This document shows positions 26,151-38,879 of a stretch of DNA of 64,000 nucleotides, in pieces. Where the stretch lies: contig CM025851.1 in the NCBI GenBank assembly GCA_003952965.2, positions 8,597,647 through 8,661,646 on the forward strand, in the 5' to 3' direction. Source of the stretch: Morella rubra (Eukaryota > Streptophyta > Magnoliopsida > Fagales > Myricaceae). The position numbers and the translations under genes were made by a program. The notes under the pieces were generated by a model, which had not been told where the DNA came from, did not search any database, and saw nothing but the letters and a program-made list of their open reading frames with translations. Within the stretch, counting starts at the first letter, position 1; each line of letters begins with the position of its first letter.

Positions 26151-26763
26151 AAACTCATTTTATTCTTTTCAGCATTTGTTTCTTGATAATTTCCAGCTGG
26201 GGTAACCAAATACGTAGCCTTCATTTCCCAAAGGAATACCCATCATTTCTCTACAAATTCTATCCCTAATTTCCATAACTTCGGGATCACTTCAGTTCCT
26301 GTAATCAATCTGAGGAAAAGAAAATGGAAAGGGAGTGAGAAGAGGTTCACAAGGTACAAATGTACATTTCCCACTGAGCACCCCAACAAAAATCGTAAAC
26401 GCTAGGCCGACAAAACGAGAACTTCCATTGAAGCTTCTCAGTTTTACAAATAATTCAAAGACACTCCTCCACGGAGTGATTTTCTAACAAATGATTTAAG
26501 TAACAGACTGCTCTGCTTAGTTACACTGCAAAACAACCTACAAATACGAATCAATATATAGTGCGTAATTTCCCCCTTTACTTCAGTGCGCTATGAGCAA
26601 ATATACAACACTAGAATATCATACAAAGTAGTAGAGTACCACTCCTGGAGCGTCGAAGTCGACTCGTGATGGCCGAACAACTCCGGACCACAGCTAAAAG
26701 CCACAAAAGAAAATGCTTCAAAGGGTGCCAGGAGGTGTAAAGAGCAGGAGCTCCATTCATATG

Positions 26764-26769
26764 TTTATT
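26764..26769 (-). terminator. Polyadenylation signal (AATAAA) of MED15a
   Basis: TTTATT on the plus strand is AATAAA on the minus strand, about 145 bases downstream of the MED15a stop codon (26914-26916). Position and motif fit a normal 3' UTR. Confidence 0.4.
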
Positions 26770-26913
26770 TTCCTTGATGAACATCCCAGCTAACATGAGT
26801 CTTATTTTCCAAGAACTGATTGAACGGCTCAATGGTCATCTAGGCGGCAGCAGCAGCCGATACAAATTCTGCGTGTCAAGGTTGATCCCGAGAACTCTTG
26901 CAAATATGAATGA

Positions 26914-29900
26914 TCATGCGGCGCTCAAGCAGTTCTCCCAAGTACCATATTTTGAGCTGAAAGTACCTCCACCACTCTGCTGTGCATGCTCAGAAATAAC
27001 TGCACGGGCACAAACATCCCACGTCCTTGCAATCTGGCCAAGCGACATGGGTTGTGAAAGGCTTCGCAGAGATATGCTAAACTTTGACTTCGCTTTTACC
27101 GAAAGATCTTCATACTCCTTACTGTCAAAGAAGCATATCAGACCAAATGTGGTATATCAGATGGAAAGGATTTGTCAAATACTCGAATATTCCTAGTCAA
27201 CTTTGAGGGAAAGGACGTGGCAAGTGCAGAGGGAAAATAAGGATCAAGAAATTCAGTGTGAATAATCAGACCAAGGACAGCTAGAATTATTTAAGAGCCA
27301 TTTTGTTATTATGGGCCTTCCCATTCAGCCACGTTGTAACTAACAGCTGAACATTTGTTCCATGTCCATTTACGGCTAAGGTGGCTGTCAGGTAAAAAAG
27401 AGGCTCTGATCACAAAATAAACAGCTTTTCAGAAACCTCCAAATAAAAAAGAGCTCTGATCAGAAGATGTTCGTTTTGTTACAAGATTTGCCAAAAAAAA
27501 AAAAAGCCTGGTAAGCCTCTTCAGTTCTACCAGGCCAATATCTACAAATCTTAACTTCAGGGAATCAAAGAAACATATAAAAGAATGTAACCGTGCAAAA
27601 TTCCATCACCTGGTTTCAACTGGAAACTTGTCCAAGAGAATTGGGGAGCAATTTGGATAATTTGAGGGAACGAGCAATCTTAATGGCTGAATTGGTGACT
27701 GCATAGCAGTAAAGCACCTATAAATATTAGGACGTTTACACAATAACATTTTACTTAATGTTAAAAGGTCAGAAAAACCCACCATTTGTGGAGAAGCATA
27801 CTGTGATTTCAAGTTTGGACTGAGAGCCACAGCAATGAAAGAGCACTTCACAATGGTTCCTTCACCTCCTTCAGCAGCAGCAGCAGCTGCAGTTGGATCA
27901 ACATCTTCATCACTGATTGCAACAACAGTGTCTATAAGTCCTTGATTTATCTCCCTTATTTCTTCCGAAAGAGCATGATTAACCTGCAACAGATGCCACA
28001 ATCTGTTTATGCTGAAGAAGCTGATATGAGCATTCTTACCATAACTTAAATGTACCAAGATGGGGAATCACTTACTCTCTTCTCATCTCTTGTCCTTTAC
28101 AATGCTACAAACAATTAATTGGGAGAAAATAAAGGTTACAACAAAAATTCACTTACAACAGCAACTCTGAGGCGGTGAACAATTGCTACACCAGAAGGCA
28201 TTTGTCACAACCAATCGAAAGAAACTAGCTTCCTTAAACACCCCTATTAAATAATGAAGCATTTTCTTCTACTCGGTCTATAATGTCCACAGTCCACGAC
28301 ATTATTATTACGTAAGCTACCATGATTTACTGTTACCCTACTGAAGTGTGGTCCAAGATCTCCGTCTGAAATGGCACTCTTTTAACTTTGGCTATCCATA
28401 AATTTCTATCTTCGTCTTCCTTTATTTACCTGTTTTGGTTGGGAAATATAGAGTACCTTTTCTCTTCCTTCGCAAGTAGAAACCAACTTCATGGTTGGAC
28501 AGTGAGAGTTTCGTGTCAAAAACATAATAATTGTGCTGTAGCTTTGCCCAGGTACTTGACCGTCTATGCAAAACCTGAAGCCTATATCTCCATTTACAAT
28601 GGCAGGTGGCATGTACAATTTTAGTATTGTGGATATAAAGATCCTCTTCTACCTGAGTTCCCACATAATCTCCACGGCCAAATAACTCATCTAGGATTGC
28701 AGTTATTTCTAAACCAAAATGAAGATACCAAGATTATGCAGTACAGCAACCCCTCTCTCTCTCTCTCTGTCATGGGTATGTTATGAAGTCTAGTGGTAAG
28801 AAATGGTGTCCACTTTCAACCTCAAATTTTCACCTTGTTTATAAAACTGTAATACGAGCTGGAAATCAAAACCTGGACTCCCAATATATACTTGGTAACT
28901 AAACTTCACTTCCCTTCTGTTTTTCACTACCAAATTCAACAGTATATTAATGTCCGTAAGATTCAAAAGATCTTCTCACTATTGTTGCTATGGCCATAGA
29001 AACTGCCCAAATTAACAGTACCTTAGTGTTGAAGAGATTTGGTCACAAATTAAGATGAGATTAATGTTGAAGAGATTCAAAGGACCAAACAATTGATGCT
29101 TCGACTTCTTTCAGCAATTATAATTTAGTCCTCCATCAGATATTAAAAATCACTAGTTAATTCCATTTTCTATATCTGAAGGATTTCCTAAAGCATGGGA
29201 CATATCTGATGAAAGTGAAGTAGCCCTATTCGTAGTCTGACTTTTATCTGAGCTATAAACTAAATTTTTTATGAGTGCAACCATTTACTTTGAGCATTAA
29301 TTTCAGAATGTCTCTGCATTATTTCCACCACTCTTTTATACGGATCACAAGTAGTTACTAAAATCATTAGTTTCCTATGGATTAGTTCAGTTGAATTTAC
29401 AACTGTAATAAATATTGACGAAAGACCATTGAAAATGCATCTAAATGTTAAAGAGTTAATAACTTATCAAATCATCAATAGTTATTAATTATGAATTACT
29501 TAAATTTCATTTCTATAAATTCAGAACTCTATCCTTGTAATACAATAAAAAAAACAACAACAATTTGTATCAACGGAAATGTCATACAAATTCCAACCAA
29601 GTTGTCCCATTATTAATGGTTGAATTAAGAAGCAACTGGGAAAAGCACCACATGTTTGCTTCCAGATATCACATTCAAGAGTTTTGGGGCATGACAATAA
29701 AATGGGGTACTAGAGTCCTGCCATTTCTTCAATACCTTCATGTGAAATTTACTACCTCCAGATTTGAAAGTGCACAACAAAAGTGCCTTTCAGAACTACA
29801 ATCAACAACTAACATTCTTCCAGAACTATGAAGCACAAGCTCAGATTTATACCTCGATCCTAGGCCTCTTGATACCAGAAGTTGCAGTTGACTCCAGGTC

Positions 29901-32900
29901 AGATGTCTCTGAACCTGTCAGCTGCTTGAAACTATCATTCATACTGCCAGCTGATGAAACAACATTCAATGGCATGGCACTTGTGTAGCGCCTCATTTTC
30001 CTTGTCCCGCTCGTTCCATCTTGCGTGATGAAATTTCTAGCTTGGAGGCGACACTTTGTCATAGCAACCAAATCCTCACCAACAGCAGCCCTTGATCCAT
30101 TAACTGGTGCTGAACCAGCTATCCTATCAATCATGCTCACAACTGAACCAATGTCATTGACTGAGGCACTCAATGCTTTAGGTGACATTGACTTTACCTG
30201 TAAATTCAATTATATCATTTGTAACATATGTTAACGAAACCAAAAAGATTATTAGTTTCCTTCTATATTGTAGGATATATACTTGAGAACCATTAAAGAT
30301 CATGGTGGCAGAATTTTTTTTTAACTAACCGCTTTAATTAGACGTTCAAGAGGCTGCTCTGTAATGCCCGACTTTCCAGAAACATTCATCACAGCATTAC
30401 CATGAGGGCCATCTGGACCAGTAAACTCAGCAAGCAAAGGTGAGGCTGATATCCCAGGAGTGCCAATGGCAAGGGATGGAGCTGGTGCTCCCACACTACT
30501 AGTCTGTTGCTGTCCAATATGTCCAGCATTGGAGAGTGAGGAAACACCTGAAATGGGTTTCTCAGAATCCCCGGGCATAGGAGAAGGAGCCAAAGGAGTC
30601 GAAGGAGATGGGACAACAAAAGGCGAGTTTGCAGCTTGCAGTGGTGTCCCAGCTTTTGGGATAGATAACACATTCTGCTGATCAACCTGAGGAGAAGAGT
30701 GTTGCGGAATCTGAGGGGACGCAGAGAGCTGGGGTGAAGAAATAGGATATGAAGGTCCAGGCTTCAACTGTGGATGGGAATAAGCAGTGCGCTGGCCTGC
30801 TGGTAAATGTTGCTGAAAGACCCCAGGTTTAACACCCAATCCTTGTCTCATTTTCAGGTCATTTACATCATTAATTTGATGAAGCTGTGGAATTTGGTGG
30901 CTCTGCAACTGCGAAGTCAGCAGCTGTTTTGGTTGTTGGTGTAACTGTTGCTGCTGTTGGTTTTGTTGCTGGTGCTGCTGTTGTTGCATCATCTGCTTCA
31001 TTTGCTGCTGCTGCTGCATCTGACGCTGTTGAATTTGTTGTTTGAATTGTAGTGTCTGCATCATTTGCTGTTGTTCCTGCTGTTGTTGAAGCATATTCGA
31101 GTTTGACTGATGAGTATTAATGTTTGGCTGTAGCACGTTTACTCCACTTTGCGACGACAAGGTGTTGATGTTTGACTGTTGGGGAGCACTCACGGGATTT
31201 TGTTGAAGAGATCCCATAGCCACTGGCTGCAACGAGCTTAGTGAATTTCCTTGTCCAGAGTCCAAACTGGAACCGGGCTGCAGTGAGTTCATCATGTTTT
31301 GCTGTGCCGTTGGCCCCCCAGATAAAGTAGACAGAGAATTATGCTGCAAGCTCGTCATATTGTTCTGCTGCATTGTTGCTACAGAACCTTGTAAGTTCAT
31401 TGCTTGCAGGTTCATTTGATTTTCATGAGACTGCATTTGAGGAATCTGAGACTGTGGTTGCTGCATGGAGTGCATATGCGGTGGGGGAAGCTGTCCTTGC
31501 TGCAGAGAAGAAACAGGCTTCCTGGGCCTATTCGTGTTTATAAAATTTAATATTTGCTTCTCATAAAGTCCCAACTTTTCCTTGTGAGCAGGTGATACGT
31601 TACTTTTGGAAATCTGCAAGAATGATATAATGCGCTCCAACATAGTCTTGAACATTTTCAGTTTCTCAAGCGGATCTGACTTTGGCTGCTGTGGGAGAGA
31701 ATCATGCTGGAAAACAAGAGAATATCAAGCATGATAAGAACAAGAAGACGACTAACAGAAATCATAACAAAGTGAATTTTTCTTTCTTTTTGGTGGGGAT
31801 GTCGAGGGGGAGGAGAGAGAGAGAGAAGGGGGGGGGGGGGAAGGTTGTTAGTGCAGAGCTATATTAACATACCTGTGTAGACAGCCTGCACTTACCACCC
31901 TTGAGCACTTATTAACATTTCTACACTTGTATATCTATTCTATTACAGCCATAAACTTGAGGAAATTTTTGAAGATTGACATACCTGCTGCAATTTCATA
32001 GCAATTTTATGGTACATTTCATTTAGTTCTGGCAAGTACATCTCCTTCATGGCTTTGATCTGCAATATAAAATTAGCAAGACAAATTACCAAACTTTCAT
32101 TTCTTCAGATTCCATATTCTACAAAGCAATTTGTTGCATCTACACACTTGCAGAGAAAATATGACTATACACAAGTTGTATTACTCCCTCACTACCACTG
32201 CATTAATGCAAGTTTCTTCATGGAATGCTTTGGGAAACCGGTAGGCTCCCCCAACCCTGGTAAACCTACTGGCTTTTTTTTTTTTTTTAAACCTACTGGC
32301 TTAGAGAACATATAGATGTATGTATTTATGTCTTCATACTATATATATGTGTAATTGGTCACAAAGAAAGCACTACACATGTAGAGAAATGTATATAAGA
32401 GAACTCTCCATCCATAACAACCAATTTCACCACAGCTTAAAAAAAGCATCCAAAAAGCTGAAATAAAGAATATAACAAATCAAACTAGAAGACGAAGAGA
32501 GCCATGAAAAACATGAACTCAAAAGCAATCCACCATTTGTTTGAGCAGAGGGAATTTTCATCTCTCAAGCACTCTAGTCCATCTCTTTCCCAAAACAAAA
32601 CATCCAACAAGAAAATTGACATCACTTTTTTTTTTAACCGAAAAAAGAGCCCACGTGTCAAACTAAAGCCAATTTTCTACTACTACAAAAAACTTCGAAG
32701 GTTAAGTCACAAAAGAAATCGAGATAAAAATACAAAAAACAAAATGTACGATGACAAAGAATTTTACTTTTTTTTCATATCATTATTCTATGTGAACCCC
32801 TTTGGTTCCACAAGTAAACATCTAGCAACTTCACATCCTCTTGTGGGGTAACCGAACTTTCCACAAGCACCTGTCAAAAACCTTCATTATATCTTAACAA

Positions 32901-35900
32901 TCTACTTTACCTAGCTTCGCCGCTGTTCTCCCTTCCTTATCTACATATTTTATGAATGTCAGATTCCATTGTGCAGCAGGTAGATTTATTGCAATTAAGC
33001 CCACAGAAAAGAACATCCCCCACAAGGAACTTTTTCCTTTGAAAATATATATCATGACTGAACTCTATCCAATCAACAATTCCAAGTCAAGGCATATTAC
33101 CTTTTGATAGATCTCCTCTTGCCAATCACCCCCAGTTGCATGTCCTGTCTGAGCTGTGGAATCTAGAGATGCTATGGACACATAAGATATATGTAAATAC
33201 GAGCACATTCAAAGCAAATAAATATCAGCTTATAAGGGAAATCATCTAGAAAAGCCTTCTTTTTCTGAAGCTCAATAGTAGCAACTAAAAAAGAAAAATT
33301 GTGTTATGACCACTTCTAAGATAAGCATGCGAGGTGAACATCAAGGCATCCCAGGATAATAGGTGAATTACTTGTCACACCCTCGCAAGCTAAAGTGTAT
33401 AATATACCCATGTGCTACAACATTGATCTGCTGTGCACTCCTCATCTACCTAAGATTTCTCAGAGCCTTACATATGAGATCACCAACTGATCAGGAGTGG
33501 TGGCACCACTAAAAGATTATCCAAACTTGGTTTTCCTTTTCTTTGGTAAGACCCAGATCTAAAAAATGAACAATTGAGAATTACCAGAAGATTACAGCTT
33601 TGAATGTGATGACAAAACAGATACAGAATTCCATCATTTGCAGAAGAACCACCAACAAAAGGGCAGCTAAGTGACAGACAGTGGTTTGAGAAAAACAACT
33701 TCAAAGGATTACTAAAGTTAAAAGAAGAAGTGGCAAACAAGTGTGGCAGTGATCGTGACATGGTGCCAAAAGTAGTGGTGGCAGTGGAGTTCTCACGTAT
33801 GGCAAATATAAAGGGTTGCAGTGGTACAATTGGTGACACAACTTATAACAATATGGTGAAATGGTGCAGCTGTGCAGTGATAAAGGTGGTGCTGGCGATG
33901 AGCAGTAAACTTTTCACATTAGGGCTTTGGTTTTTGTCTGATGAGTAACATCTCAGAACATGAAAAGGTTTTCCCTGAGTAGCAGAAACTTAATGCACCC
34001 AGCATGCATGTATTGAAAATTTCACATCAAAATACATTGTCAACCTGATCCATTTAAAGAATGCAAAACACATATTAGTTGGAAACTGGGACTGGAAAAA
34101 AATTAAGAGTGAAAATATGAAAAAATTTGGAAGATATTCTTGCAAGGTGCATGATGACAATCCAAACATGCCAAAGCATGCAATAACACAGAGACCTAGG
34201 AACGGGAAAGAGGACAGCACAGTTGCAATGTCATACTTGATGATGTATCTGGAACAGGTCTATGATATAACTGCTTTTGCTGATCAATTACATTCTGTTG
34301 TTGAAGCAAGGAACCTGATGCCTGAAGCCTTTGCTGCATATCCCTTTGTAAGGAAGTTGGCTGCTGTTGCAAACCCAGCTGCTGTTGCAACTGTGGAGAT
34401 TGTGACTGAATCTGAGAAATCATATGCTGCTGGTGTTGCTGGGATGGCTGTGGCTGTGATTGCGATTGCGATTGCGATTGCGATTGTGATGGCTGCCCTT
34501 GATTTGGTACCAAATTAGATGCGCTCTGTTGTGGTTGTTGCTGCACCGGAACCTTGGGCTGTTGTAGCATGTGCACCGAGTGTTGAGTAGCTTGCATACT
34601 TGAGTTAACAGACTGAGTTCCAAGCATTTGTTGCTGCTGCTGCTGCTGTAACCCAGAAACATTACTTTGAGAACCCAACTGCTGCTGATGCATATTGGAG
34701 AGGTTGTTTTGCTGAGCCATTAACTGTTGCTGTTGCTGCATGTTTTGAAGATTATTCTGCTGGCTAATTAGCCTCTGTTGCTGCTGCTGCTGCTGCTGCA
34801 TGTCCCCCACACTGCCCTGCTGCGCAATTAATTGGTTCTGTTGCATGTTTGTAGCATTCGGCTGCTGCACCATCATCTGCTGCTGCTGCTGTGAAGGCAA
34901 TATTGTCTGCTGCTGCATTGATGTTTGCTGTTGATGAACAGCAGCCTGTTGTGGCTGTTGCTGTTGACGGAGAACTGATTGCGGATGTTGCTGAAGCATG
35001 GATGGTGTGGTTTGTTGAATGGATGGCTGCTGATTCTGCTGAATACCAGGTAGAGAAGATGATTGCATCACTGAAGGCTGCATCGCAGATGCTGTTTGCA
35101 TGAGTGATTGCTGAGAAGATTGCAACTGATTGGGATGTAACAAATTTTGCTGCTGCTGCTGTTGCTGTTGCTGAATGTGAGATTGCATGAGTGAGTGTGT
35201 GATAGACCCCTGCTGCTGCCGTTGCTGGATCTTCTGCTTTAAAAGCTGATGATGTAACTGCTGTGGGTAAAGATACTGCTGTTGATTCTGTGACTGCTGT
35301 TGCTGCAGGGGAAAAACTGATTGCCTTCCTTGCATTTGCCGTGGATTATTTGCAAACATATTGGAGGGAACCCCTTGCCCCATTGGATTCCCTACAGAAT
35401 TCTGTGAACTGCCAGATATACTCTGCATGTTGGTAGTCTGGCCAACGCCATTTTGGATAGGATTCTGGTTTAAACCAGAGACAGGAGGCAGAGCAGATGG
35501 TAAGCTGGCAGCATTTTGAACTCCAGCAGGAATGTTATTCTGAATGTTCTGAGGTAACAATTGCTGGCGCGCTTGGGCCTGATTAGCTGAAACCGGGACA
35601 GAAATAGCTTGCCCTTGAACTTGGGACTGCATACCAAGCAACCCTATTCAACATGAAAAAACACAATCAGCCACCAAATAAGAGGAAAAAACGTTGAAAG
35701 AAAATTAAAAAAAAGGAGGGAAAGAGAACACTTTTAAGCAAGTTATGACCAAATAGACAAAGGCATTCAAGGACTACTGGTGATACTTATACTTAAAAGT
35801 ACTTAAATCAAAGCACAGCAGTATTATAGCAACTTCCAAAAAAAAAATGTAAAAATAACAAGAGAACAGAAAGAGTGGTCATTTACATTTAATACAGCAC

Positions 35901-38673
35901 ATATTTCAGAATCTCATTTCTTTTTCATAACCTGTTTAAAGGGGATGTAGCCTGAAAGTTGCACTCTTACAAATCCAACTCCGCAGGGTATACACCATCT
36001 CCCCATACCCCCACCAACAAATATGGGCAATACTCATTTGAGGATGTGAGAAAAAAACGCCTTCAGGCCTTTCAACAAGATGACAAATCCGCAAGGAGAA
36101 AGTAGAGTAAACACACAAACACACACACACAAAAAAAAAAAACATATCTACAAACTGGCAAGTAATGTTTGTGTATAAGTTATGAATGCAGGAAAGAACA
36201 ATTTATCAGCGTCAAAAGCAAGAAGCTAGAGACAAACTGGAATGATTGATATGCAAGTAAAATCCTGCACACTACTCTATAATGCTTTCACCTGTGTCTG
36301 GGGCCTTATTGCTATTGCCAGAAGGGTTGGACGGCAAAGAATTGGCTGGAGGATTCTGAGACTTAGTTTCCATTGTAAGCATCTTCAGAGAAATTTTTCG
36401 TAGGTAATCTCCCTGACATAAGGTGATCAATAAAAAACTTAAAACTCACGGCACTATGTGATGCAATATAGACAGAAACCTACCAGGAGGTTTAGAATTC
36501 TGCAAGTACAGATTATTATAAAGGTGAATATACATCATGAAAAATATAGGAACCAGTGTGACGCAAGTACCTGACTTGTGGCAGCAGTATAAATCTTTTC
36601 CTCAAACCTTATAGCTATTTTCTTCAATTCGTGCAAACCATCTTGGCCGTTAACGGGGAGATGCCTCTTCAATGTATCCATTCTACAAACACAAGTGAGA
36701 CTCGTAAGAAGTTACCAGCCATTCAAGCTCAATGAAGCTACTAATGAAAGAGAAACCCCAATTGGAAAAACTACGATGGCAGTGCAGAACTTGAGCCACC
36801 AAAAAATACAAAGGAATATTACAAACAAAATTTTCATGAAATATGAGAAGATTGAAGAACAAGCAACAGATAACTCATTCCAAGGGTAAAAAATAACAGC
36901 AATAGCATGTGACTGTATGTGATACCTAGAGTCCCACATAGAGTAAAAGAAGACAAAGAATGATATAAAGTTAAGTTCCACAGTAGACTAGGTGGAACTG
37001 GGCCTTATAATGATTCTAAAGAGCTTCAAAAAATAACTTGACTAATCTATTTGAAGTCAAAGCGCAGATGCGACTAGCGCTTCGTTCGGTCGTTACAGAT
37101 GGTATTTGAGTGGGCTTGGTAAGCATTAGAGAGGAGAAGGAATGATATAAGGTCAAGTCTCATATTGAGACCTTACTAGGTGGAAACGAGCTTTATAATG
37201 ATTCCAAGAAGCTTCAAAAAACAACATTGACTAGTCTTTTTGAAGTCAAAACGCAGATGTGGCCAGCGCTTTCTTGGGTCACTACACTGAATAAGCTTCA
37301 CTATCTGGAAGCACAATCTCGTAACTACAACAGATGTAAGGTCAACTTCTATTTTTCTAATCTTCAGCATACACCATCGAAATACAAATATAAATTCAGA
37401 ATGAAGTGTTCCACTTATTAGTCGTAAGAGTTATGAACAATTTCTGTTCCCAATTGTTCTTAGGCAATGTGTTAAAGTCTTTTGTTCTAACTTCTAAGAC
37501 AGTATAGCAATTGTAATCCAATTTCTATGACAGCACAGTTTTCGTTCATGTTTTCTATCAAGGTCATATTCTCATTCCTACAGCAACAGATGCATTTTTT
37601 AATACTTCCACGGATTTTTCTCCCCCAGAGTGTTCTTTTGTAATTCTGTGTATTTTTTCTTCAAGTGAGGATCATTGCCTGTTCATGAGATTCATTTTCA
37701 CCTCCTTGCTCTTCAACTACATCCAAAGGCCATCAAATCAATACAAATGTCTAACCATGTAAGATAATACAACGTAATTGCACAGGAATAGCTCAATCAA
37801 GCAGTCAAATGGTAATATACAAATCAAACCTCATGAGTGGGCACACATTGGGAACCCTGTGTGTTTGTGCATTATTACATAGGGAAATAATGGAATCTAC
37901 ACTAGATTCTGGATGATGTTCCAATACTTCCAACGGAAACAACTTGCTTTTACAGCTTCTACACTTCACATTGTAAATGGTAAGTCTAAACCGACACAAG
38001 CTTTTGCACTCTATCTCATGCCCTTCAACTTTTCCTTTTAATTAGCAGTATTACTTAAAACGAAGAACGGATTTCAATTTCCGTCACACACAGTATTAAA
38101 AAACGATAAGTTGTACAGCAAATCAAATGAAAGAAAAAAGAAACAAGCATATCACCACCTCCAATTAAGTAACAACTGGAAGCTTGGTTTCTGTAGTGAT
38201 AAATTTACAGCGCCTGTGTGCACCACACATTTCACTTTTGATACCACAAATTAAAGAACGCAGTTAATCTATAGAATATTCCGAACTCGAAGTACCGGAA
38301 CTTAGTTTCACACAGAAGCGAGGACGGCCGACCCATTAATCATGTGAGGAGGAGTCAGTATTCGATACGAAAAGTTGCCAATTTTGAACAATATAGAAAA
38401 CCGAAACTTTCAAATGAAACACAACCCGTTGAGAAGAAAGAAAGAACAAGAAAAAAATTAAGCAAAAACGAATCTAACCCATCATACACTAAGAAAAAAG
38501 GGGCGGGGGGGGAGAGAGAGAGAGAGAGAGAGAGACATTTTGTTGACAATTCTTTGACGGGAATCGGGCTGCAGTTGGGCCCTCCAATCGCCGTTGTCCA
38601 TGGTGGGTTCTCCGGCTCCTCCTCCTCCGACGGGACCTTGACTTGGAGTGGGCCTCCAATTATTAGTATCCAT
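26914..38673 (-). CDS. MED15A: Mediator complex tail subunit 15a, 1380 aa, 11 coding exons
   Basis: Exons on the minus strand: 38673-38537, 36682-36571, 36412-36292, 35643-34237, 33171-33101, 32059-31985, 31706-30330, 30197-29853, 27983-27783, 27698-27610, 27121-26914 (4143 nt, all phases close). MED15 links activators to RNA polymerase II in the nucleus. Residues about 28-102 form the KIX activator-binding domain ([30 protein letters not shown]). Exons 4 and 7 encode long Gln-rich regions with (CAG)n tracts. The conserved C-terminal part holds [61 protein letters not shown] and the last residues [14 protein letters not shown]. Exon order and boundaries fit the plant MED15a family, and the length is close to Arabidopsis MED15a. 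A 5' UTR intron (donor at 38811, acceptor at 38683) is likely. The intron-1 donor abuts a CT repeat. A broken copy of exons 1-3 lies at 52-55.6 kb. Confidence 0.95.
32262..32302 (-). mobile_element. Poly(A)-only insertion scar with 14-bp duplication, in a MED15a intron
   Basis: The 14-mer AAACCTACTGGCTT occurs at 32262-32275 and 32289-32302, with only a run of T between the copies (poly(A) on the minus strand). This is the structure left when LINE machinery inserts a transcript so strongly 5'-truncated that only the tail remains. Replication slippage is an alternative. It lies in the intron between coding exons 5 and 6. Confidence 0.5.
36874..38019. mobile_element. 1.1-kb segment in MED15a intron 1, absent from the partial copy
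   Basis: The functional gene has about 1136 bp (36879-38014) bounded by the direct repeat CTCAT at 36874-36878 and 38015-38019. The MED15 copy near 52670 reads straight across this point with only a few changed bases. A 5-bp flanking repeat suggests insertion into the gene, but deletion from the copy is possible. Inside are two diverged units of about 145 bp (36957-37096 and 37139-37287), both starting GAATGATATAA and containing CTAGGTGGAA and TTTGAAGTCAAA. No coding capacity is visible and the family is unknown. Confidence 0.45.
38512..38535. repeat. (GA)n microsatellite at the MED15a intron-1 donor
   Basis: About 12 GA units. On the coding strand this is a (CT)n run that begins at the GT splice donor of intron 1 (exon end ...AACAAAAT, intron GTCTCTCT...). 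Confidence 0.85.
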
Positions 38674-38814
38674 CGAGGTCCTCTAACAATTTACAACCAA
38701 ATCGAAAACCCAGCAACGATATAATTAAACTCAAGTTCAAAATCGCTCAATTTAGAAAGAAGACGATAGATGCTATCACGAACAGCGATTCTGATTCTTC
38801 ATGATTTGTACCTA

Positions 38815-38819
<5 letters not shown>

Positions 38820-38847
<28 letters not shown>
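38820..38847. repeat. (GA)n microsatellite in the MED15a 5' UTR
   Basis: About 14 GA units, which read as a CT-rich leader on the minus strand just upstream of a predicted 5' UTR intron donor (AG/GTACAAATC at 38812/38811). A shorter version persists in the inverted copy at about 55270-55293. Confidence 0.85.
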
Positions 38848-38850
<3 letters not shown>

Positions 38851-38879
38851 TGGTTTGGATAGAATCAAATTGGGAACGC

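Noticed and set aside
28781..28880. Possible degenerate SINE (TCTAGTGGTAAG A-box-like)
   Set aside because: The B box is too diverged, and no tail or TSD was found.
34117..35103. Plus-strand open frames rich in Ala, Val and Ile
   Set aside because: They are the antisense of (CAG)n glutamine codons in MED15a exon 4. The composition is fully explained by the repeat.
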